From positions 124,001 to 188,000 of the forward strand of contig NZ_JARUKW010000006.1 of assembly GCF_029688845.1 (NCBI RefSeq): a DNA stretch of 64,000 nucleotides, written 5' to 3'. Positions 58,688 through 64,000 of the stretch are shown here, in pieces. A program made the translations under genes and the position numbers. This DNA comes from Natronococcus sp. A-GB1 (lineage in GTDB: Archaea; Halobacteriota; Halobacteria; Halobacteriales; Natrialbaceae). Positions within the stretch are counted from its first letter, which is position 1. Each line of letters opens with the position of its first letter. A model generated the notes under the pieces. That model was given only the letters and a program-made list of their open reading frames with translations, was not told the origin of the DNA and did no database searches.

Positions 58688-59125
58688 GTGTACGAGCGGG
58701 TTCTCTGTCCGACCGACGGCAGCGACAACGCCGAACTGGCCGCGAAGCGAGCCCTGCGGATGGCAAAGCAGTACGACGCTGAGTTGCACGTGCTCTACGT
58801 CGTCGAGAAGTCTCGCGAGGATCCGGAGCAGAAGGGACTGGAGGAGAAGATCGCCGAGGAGCGAAAAACGGCCCGGAGCGTCATCGAACGGATCGAACGC
58901 GACGCGGCCGACGCCGGGATTGCGGTCGAGTCGACCGTGACAACTGGCGTCCCGCGAACGACGATCGAAACCTACGCCGAGGACCACGATATCGACGTGA
59001 TCGTCATCGGCTCGACCGGCGCGGACGGCGTGTCGGAAAAGCTCCTCGGCACCGCCTCGAAGTACGTCGTCAACGAAGCGCCCGCTGACGTACTGGTCGT
59101 CAGACGCGACTCCAAGATCGAGTGA
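58688..59125 (+). CDS. Universal stress protein (UspA family)
   Basis: A 145-residue Usp domain starting at GTG (VYERVLCPTDGSDNAELAAK). The ATP-binding motif is GSTGADGVSEKLLGTASKYV, close to G2xG9xG(S/T), and the last strand is NEAPADVLVVRR. Sequence upstream is open in frame for nearly 480 bases but covers the 3' end of the previous gene in another frame, so the family start at 58688 is used. Confidence 0.87.
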   Translation: MYERVLCPTDGSDNAELAAKRALRMAKQYDAELHVLYVVEKSREDPEQKGLEEKIAEERKTARSVIERIERDAADAGIAVESTVTTGVPRTTIETYAEDHDIDVIVIGSTGADGVSEKLLGTASKYVVNEAPADVLVVRRDSKIE

Positions 59126-59179
59126 CGGCTCCGTCGGGAGACGAAACGCCCATTATTGCGATCCGCCAACACCCCGGCA

Positions 59180-59698
59180 GTGACTCGCGTCTGTCTCGTC
59201 GGCGATCCCGAGGTGAACCTCCAGTACGAACTGCTCTCGAGGGAAACCTCCCGCGAGGCGCTCGCGACTTACGACCTCGAGCGGCCGTTCGAGAACGCCC
59301 TCGCCGTTCGAACCGTCAGCATCGGCGCGGCGGTCTCGTTGTTGAACGATCTCGACTGGTATCTCACCCGATTCGTCGACGAGGCGCTCGTCCAGGAGCC
59401 CTCGGTCAGCGAGACAGAGTGGCTCTCGCGGTCGCTGGCGACCGAGCTTCGAAACGGTGACCTCGAGGCCGGCGACACCGGGGAGTTCTGCAAGATCTAC
59501 GGGCTCGAGCGCCCGGAGGAACCCGAGGCGAATCAGGACGACGAGACGACAGACGGCACCGAGAACACCCCGACGAGACCGCGGCTCGTCGAGCCGCTGT
59601 ACGTTCGTCGCACGAACGGCGAACTCCCGGAGTACGACCTCCGGGACGTCGCGGACACGCTGGTCGTCCGACTGACCGAAGCGGAGCACTCGCCGTAG
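59180..59698 (+). CDS. DUF5804 family protein
   Basis: A 172-residue haloarchaeal protein starting at GTG (VTRVCLVGDPEVNLQYELLS). Family features are SREALATYDLERPFENALAV, AAVSLLNDLDWYLTRFVDEA, SVSETEWLSRSLATELRN and the ending VEPLYVRRTNGELPEYDLRD. It is a soluble protein with an acidic linker (about 118-137). No catalytic motif is evident and its role is unknown. The GTG is preferred over an in-frame ATG eight codons upstream because VCLVGD opens the family. Confidence 0.82.
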   Translation: MTRVCLVGDPEVNLQYELLSRETSREALATYDLERPFENALAVRTVSIGAAVSLLNDLDWYLTRFVDEALVQEPSVSETEWLSRSLATELRNGDLEAGDTGEFCKIYGLERPEEPEANQDDETTDGTENTPTRPRLVEPLYVRRTNGELPEYDLRDVADTLVVRLTEAEHSP

Positions 59699-59726
59699 CC
59701 GACGGTCTCGAGTCCCGATCGATCGC

Positions 59727-60416
59727 TTACCCGTCGGCGCCGAGCTCGAACTCGTGGGCGTCGCCGCCGCGGTCGACGATCGTTGCGGATCCCTCACCGA
59801 CCGGATCGCCGTCGTCGGAGACCCGAACCAGCCGACCCACCGTCACCTCCTGTTGTGCGCAGCCGCCGTCGTCGTCGCCGTCGTCAGCGACCGCCTCGAG
59901 CCGGATCGCTCCCGCCTCGAGTTCCGCCGCCTCGAGACCGAGTTCGTAACAGAGGTTCGGCCCGCGGGCCTCGAGCACAACGAGCGAGGCGTCGTCGAAG
60001 GCGGTCTCCTCGAGGAACGCCTCGGCTTCCTCGTCGACGTCTCGGTCCTCGAGCCACGCGTCGGCGTCCTCCCGGTCGGCCAGCAGCGTCGCGGCCGGCT
60101 TCGAGCGCGGCTGAGTGGTGGTAAATGGCGCGTCCTCGATCGACTTCGTCCCGGCGCCGTCCTCGTCGTCGGCTTCCTCGTCGTCGGTCTCTTCGCCGTC
60201 GGTTTCCTCACCGTCGTCCGCCCCGGTATCTTCGTTCTCGCCGTCTTCCGCATCGTCCTCGCTCTCCCCGTCGTCGGTCGAGGTCCCGTCGTCTACGGTT
60301 CCATCCTCGTCAGTCCCGTTATCAGCGTCCGACGGGTCGTCACCGATACAGCCAGCGAAAAGGGCGATTGCGCCAGCCGTCCCGGTCAACAGTCCGCGTC
60401 TCGAGTGACTTTTCAT
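59727..60416 (-). CDS. Tat lipoprotein with long acidic linker, unknown function
   Basis: A 229-residue lipoprotein: MKSHSRRGLLTGTAGAIALF gives a twin-Arg-like signal, and the lipobox is FAGC. Residues about 28-95 are an Asp/Glu/Gly spacer. The C-terminal domain (about 96-229) has two Cys (NLCYELGLE and GGCAQQEVTVG), possibly a disulfide, and a beta-rich composition (VGRLVRVSDDG, SATIVDRGGDAHEFEL). No family is recognised. It is the first gene of no evident operon. Confidence 0.75.
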   Translation of the reverse strand: MKSHSRRGLLTGTAGAIALFAGCIGDDPSDADNGTDEDGTVDDGTSTDDGESEDDAEDGENEDTGADDGEETDGEETDDEEADDEDGAGTKSIEDAPFTTTQPRSKPAATLLADREDADAWLEDRDVDEEAEAFLEETAFDDASLVVLEARGPNLCYELGLEAAELEAGAIRLEAVADDGDDDGGCAQQEVTVGRLVRVSDDGDPVGEGSATIVDRGGDAHEFELGADG

Positions 60417-60560
60417 ACATCGAACCGATGTGGAGTGAGATAAAGAGCGTTCGCCAAGGTGAAAGAGCGACTGTAGTCTCATACGGACCGTTGTAGTTCT
60501 TTCCCGGCGATCGCTGTCCTCGTCCGAGCGATCACCGGTAAAACGCTACAACGATCCGTA

Positions 60561-61538
<978 letters not shown>

Positions 61539-61633
61539 TGCGAGCGCGTAGGAAGCCGAGACGTAAACCCGTACTGGCCCTCGCAGGACGTGCCGGTGTC
61601 GGCAACCGGGAGCGAGCGAACTGGCTCGACGGA

Positions 61634-62692
61634 CTACGGCCGCGGCACCGACTGCGCCTCGCCGTCGGCGCCCGCGATCCGCTCTTTGGCGTAGGCTTCG
61701 GCCGCCTCGAGAACGGTCGTCCCCTCCTCGTCGGCGCGCTCGATCATCCCGCGCAGCCGTCCCTCGATCGCCTCGGCCTCCGCGTAGGCCTCCTCGTAGG
61801 TCCCTCCGAAGTGGTCCTTCGCCACGGTGACCAGTCCGCCGGCGTTGATCACGTAGTCGGGCGCGTACAGGATTCCGCGCTCGCGAAGCGCCTCGGCGTG
61901 GCGTCGTTCGGCCAGCACATTGTTCGCCGCACCCGCGACGATCTCACACTCCAGCGTGGGGATCGTCTCGTCGTTGAGAATCCCGCCGACCGCACACGGT
62001 GCGAAGACGTCGCAGGGCTGTTCGTACACCGCGTCGGGCTCGATGGCGTTGGCGCCGTGTTCGGCCGCGAACGCCTCCGTCGCTTCCCGGTCGACGTCCG
62101 AGACCGTCACCGCGGCGCCGGCCTCGAGAAGCTCCTCGGCCAGCGATTGCCCGACCTTGCCCAGTCCCTGAACGACGACATCGAGTCCCTCGAGGTCGTC
62201 CACGCCGTAGACGTGGTCGACGCAGGCCCGAATCCCGCAGAACACCCCGTGTGCCGTCACTCCCGACGGATTCTCCAGCCCGTCGCTCGCGCCGACGACG
62301 TGGTCGGTGTCCCGGGCGACGACGTCCATCTCCGCGGCGCTCGAGTTGATGTCAACTGACGTGATGTACCGCCCGCCCAGGCGGTCGACCGCGCGGCCGT
62401 AGGCCTCGAGGGTCGCCTCGGTTCTGACCTCGTCGGGGTCGCCGAGGATCACGGCCTTTCCGCCGCCAAGCGGGAGGTCCGCGGCCGCTGCCTTGTACGT
62501 CATCGCGTGGGAGAGTCGGAGCACGTCCTCGAGCGCGTCGGCCTCGGAGTCGTAATCGAGGATCCGCGTACCGCCCAAGGAGGGCCCGAGCGTCGTGTCG
62601 TGGATCGCGACGATCGCTCGCAGCCCCGTCTCCGTATCGGTGAAGTACGACACCTGCTCGTGGCCGCGGTTGCCGATCGAGTCGAATACCAT
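61634..62692 (-). CDS. ldh: Leucine/phenylalanine/valine dehydrogenase
   Basis: Oxidatively deaminates branched-chain or aromatic amino acids with NAD. The 352-residue protein has the substrate-binding K67 and catalytic K79 in MTYKAAAADLPLGGGKAVIL, and the Rossmann motif VVVQGLGKVGQSLAEELLEA. The segment VSDVDREATEAFAAEHGANA marks NAD preference. The start at 62692 (MVFDSIGNRGHEQVSYF) gives the family length. The symbol is the one used for leucine dehydrogenase. Confidence 0.88.
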   Translation of the reverse strand: MVFDSIGNRGHEQVSYFTDTETGLRAIVAIHDTTLGPSLGGTRILDYDSEADALEDVLRLSHAMTYKAAAADLPLGGGKAVILGDPDEVRTEATLEAYGRAVDRLGGRYITSVDINSSAAEMDVVARDTDHVVGASDGLENPSGVTAHGVFCGIRACVDHVYGVDDLEGLDVVVQGLGKVGQSLAEELLEAGAAVTVSDVDREATEAFAAEHGANAIEPDAVYEQPCDVFAPCAVGGILNDETIPTLECEIVAGAANNVLAERRHAEALRERGILYAPDYVINAGGLVTVAKDHFGGTYEEAYAEAEAIEGRLRGMIERADEEGTTVLEAAEAYAKERIAGADGEAQSVPRP

Positions 62693-62816
62693 GTCATATA
62701 CGTGTTTTGCTTCCCGTAAAAATACTACCGGCTCGCAATCGTTATATGCGTGATTCCGTCTCCCACACGGTCGTGGCCGCCAGTGGCTTTTTGCGAAACG
62801 GCGACGACGCACCGGT

Positions 62817-63146
62817 ATGGACGGAATCGTCTTCTTCGGAACCGAGCGCCGCGAGGCCGTCGTCTCGTTCTACCGCGACCTCGGTGCGACCGTCTGGCGC
62901 GAGCAGCCGGACTGTACGATCCTGCAGGCAAGCGGGTTCCGGTTTGGCTTCTGTGAGCGCGAGCCGGCCGACACCGAGGGGATCGTCACGTTCGTCTTCG
63001 ACGATCGCGCCGGCGTCGACGACGCTTTCGATCGGTTCGCCAATGAGAGCGACGAGCCGCCGCGGTTGAACGAGACGTACGACATTTACCAGTTTTTCAC
63101 GACGGACCCGGAGGGACGAGCCGTCGAGTTCCAGACCTTCGAGTGA
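62817..63146 (+). CDS. VOC (glyoxalase-fold) protein
   Basis: A 109-residue single VOC module. MDGIVFFGTERREAVVSFYR opens the first beta-alpha unit, then FRFGFCEREPADTEGIVTFV and the end YQFFTTDPEGRAVEFQTFE, typical of glyoxalase/bleomycin-resistance proteins. The final Glu and the first-strand residues would ligate metal in active members; the His usual in the first strand is missing (GIVFFG). A dimer is likely. The substrate is unknown. Confidence 0.84.
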   Translation: MDGIVFFGTERREAVVSFYRDLGATVWREQPDCTILQASGFRFGFCEREPADTEGIVTFVFDDRAGVDDAFDRFANESDEPPRLNETYDIYQFFTTDPEGRAVEFQTFE

Positions 63147-63194
63147 GACGCCGGAAGCATGGCGGTTAAGCCGCTGACCACGTAACCCGTTCGT

Positions 63195-63581
63195 ATGAGT
63201 CTCGAAACCATGCGACCGAACCCGACGTGGGACGCCGCCTCCTACGAGGAGAGCGTCGACACGCTCGCAGCCCACCGCAACGAACTGACCTACCTCGTTT
63301 GGGCGGGCGACTGGTGCAAGGATTGCCGAGCGCTGCTTCCCGATTTCGCCGCGGCGCTCGAGGCAGCCGAGATACCCAACGACCGAATCGAAGAGATCAG
63401 CCTCGACGAGAACAAGGAGGGGCCGAAGGTCGACGCCTACGACGTCGAGTACATTCCGACGATCGTCGTCGAGGACGACGACGGCGAGGAGATCACCCGA
63501 TTCGTCGAGGAAGAGCGCATCCCGCCGGCCGTCTGGCTCGCACAACAGCTCGAGTCCGAACTCGAGACCGAAACGGTCTGA
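63195..63581 (+). CDS. Thioredoxin-family protein
   Basis: A 128-residue thioredoxin fold: LTYLVWAGDWCKDCRALLPD holds the active-site WCKDC (C-x-x-C), and the cis-Pro loop is VEYIPTIVVEDDDGEEITRF. The N-terminus MSLETMRPNPTWDAASYEES lacks a signal, so it is cytosolic. It converges on the DUF255/YyaL-type gene with only four bases between stops. Confidence 0.87.
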   Translation: MSLETMRPNPTWDAASYEESVDTLAAHRNELTYLVWAGDWCKDCRALLPDFAAALEAAEIPNDRIEEISLDENKEGPKVDAYDVEYIPTIVVEDDDGEEITRFVEEERIPPAVWLAQQLESELETETV

Positions 63582-63585
63582 GTCC

Positions 63586-64000
63586 TCAGAAGGGAACGTC
63601 GTCGGTGTCGTCGCCCAGTTCTCCGCCCGTCTCCGACGCCGCGAGCCACTCGAGGGCCTCGTCGGCGTCGTGGGTCGGTGGCGAGCAGGTTCGATTTCTG
63701 CAGACGTACAGCGTCGGCTCGCCGTCGCGAGCCTCGCGACCGGCCCAGATCGGGGGTGCGTCCTCGAGTTCCAGCGCCGCGAGCCACTCCTCGAGCCCCT
63801 CGGCCGTCGGCGGACGGAGCGCGAACTGCCGATCGGGCAGGTACCGCGAGCCGAACGCCTCGCGCCACTCTTTCGGAACCTCGTCGGCCGCGACCGTGAT
63901 CTCGAGCGCTCCCGACTCGAGGCGGTCGGCGGCCAGACACAGCGTGACGTGCTGGAGCGCGTTCGACTCGAGGCGGCCGGCGTGGGTCCGCAGGACCGAC
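63586..64000 (-). CDS. DUF255/YyaL-type thioredoxin-domain protein, C-terminus only
   Basis: The minus-strand frame ending with TGA (63586-63588) gives, in the available 138 codons, LQHVTLCLAADRLESGALEI, GSRYLPDRQFALRPPTAEGL, APPIWAGREARDGEPTLYVC and RNRTCSPPTHDADEALEWL, ending GDDTDDVPF. These are the C-terminal hallmarks of the YyaL/SSP411 family (thioredoxin-like plus six-hairpin glycosidase fold), including the C-x5-C-x-P-P motif. The N-terminal part, about 550-600 residues, lies beyond the window. Confidence 0.82.
   Translation of the reverse strand, partial: SVLRTHAGRLESNALQHVTLCLAADRLESGALEITVAADEVPKEWREAFGSRYLPDRQFALRPPTAEGLEEWLAALELEDAPPIWAGREARDGEPTLYVCRNRTCSPPTHDADEALEWLAASETGGELGDDTDDVPF

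Overview
The window is about 64 kb of a halophilic archaeal chromosome (class Halobacteria, most likely a Natrialbaceae-type genus; the genus cannot be fixed from sequence alone). The evidence is high GC with strong GC third-position bias, very acidic proteins, Tat-type lipoprotein signals, TATA-like boxes about 25-30 bases before starts (leaderless transcription), archaeal L11/L1 ribosomal genes, archaeal-type SAM synthetase, and haloarchaea-only families (HEWD, HTH-10/Bat regulators, DUF7344-like HTH, DUF5804). The region is mostly ordinary core chromosome. Accessory patches are one IS1341-type TnpB element (about 38.0-39.6 kb), a decayed TnpB fragment (48.7 kb), a possible tRNA-Lys attachment scar (33.3-33.5 kb) and a structured intergenic element (about 50 kb).

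Layout. 0-6.0 kb: ribosomal L1 (cut by the window edge, with a structured leader) and L11 bracket a + strand cluster of membrane protein, CDP-alcohol phosphatidyltransferase, medium-chain dehydrogenase, 6-pyruvoyl-tetrahydropterin-synthase homologue, GT4 glycosyltransferase and SAM methyltransferase, with three overlapping or abutting junctions. 6.1-13.3 kb: cutA, a HEWD protein, a secreted 519-residue polyanionic repeat protein, ATP-type PEP carboxykinase, cupin, two zinc-ribbon miniproteins and a methyltransferase. 13.6-23.1 kb: HAD phosphatase, DUF7344-like HTH, thioesterase, TraB-family protein coupled to an M50 protease, purM, UspA, macro domain, dpsA, a small protein with a DtxR/SirR-like double operator, YihY/BrkB and YbaK-type deacylase.

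23.3-28.1 kb is the most unusual region: a zinc-type ABC importer (SBP, ATPase, permease) preceded by two Tat lipoproteins. All three extracytoplasmic proteins share one domain of about 115 residues. In the SBP it is inserted where other ZnuA proteins carry the His-rich loop; one lipoprotein adds an (HDDDH)n tail, and the ATPase ends in HHHH. An inverted repeat sits on the SBP promoter. This looks like an extracytoplasmic zinc capture module.

28.1-38.0 kb: ADP-forming acetyl-CoA synthetase with a DRTGG-domain partner, PRC-barrel protein, DHH/TrkA-N phosphoesterase, tRNA-Lys(CTT), two HTH-10 regulators, an HTH/zinc-ribbon/histidine-kinase fusion, a mobB gene frameshifted inside its P-loop, and an enoyl-CoA hydratase whose stop abuts the IS. 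39.7-51.4 kb: PRC-barrel protein with an Asp-rich repeat tail, UspA, pyrBI, a RecA-like protein without a normal P-loop, an iron-type ABC importer whose permease and ATPase are one 958-residue polypeptide, DoxX, and an FKBP isomerase with a chaperonin-like Gly/Met tail. 51.5-64 kb: CYTH protein, SAM synthetase, MFS transporter, DHDPS-family aldolase, thiI, LVIVD-repeat protein, UspA, DUF5804, lipoprotein, cysteine synthase, leucine dehydrogenase, VOC protein, thioredoxin-like protein and the C-terminus of a DUF255/YyaL-type protein.
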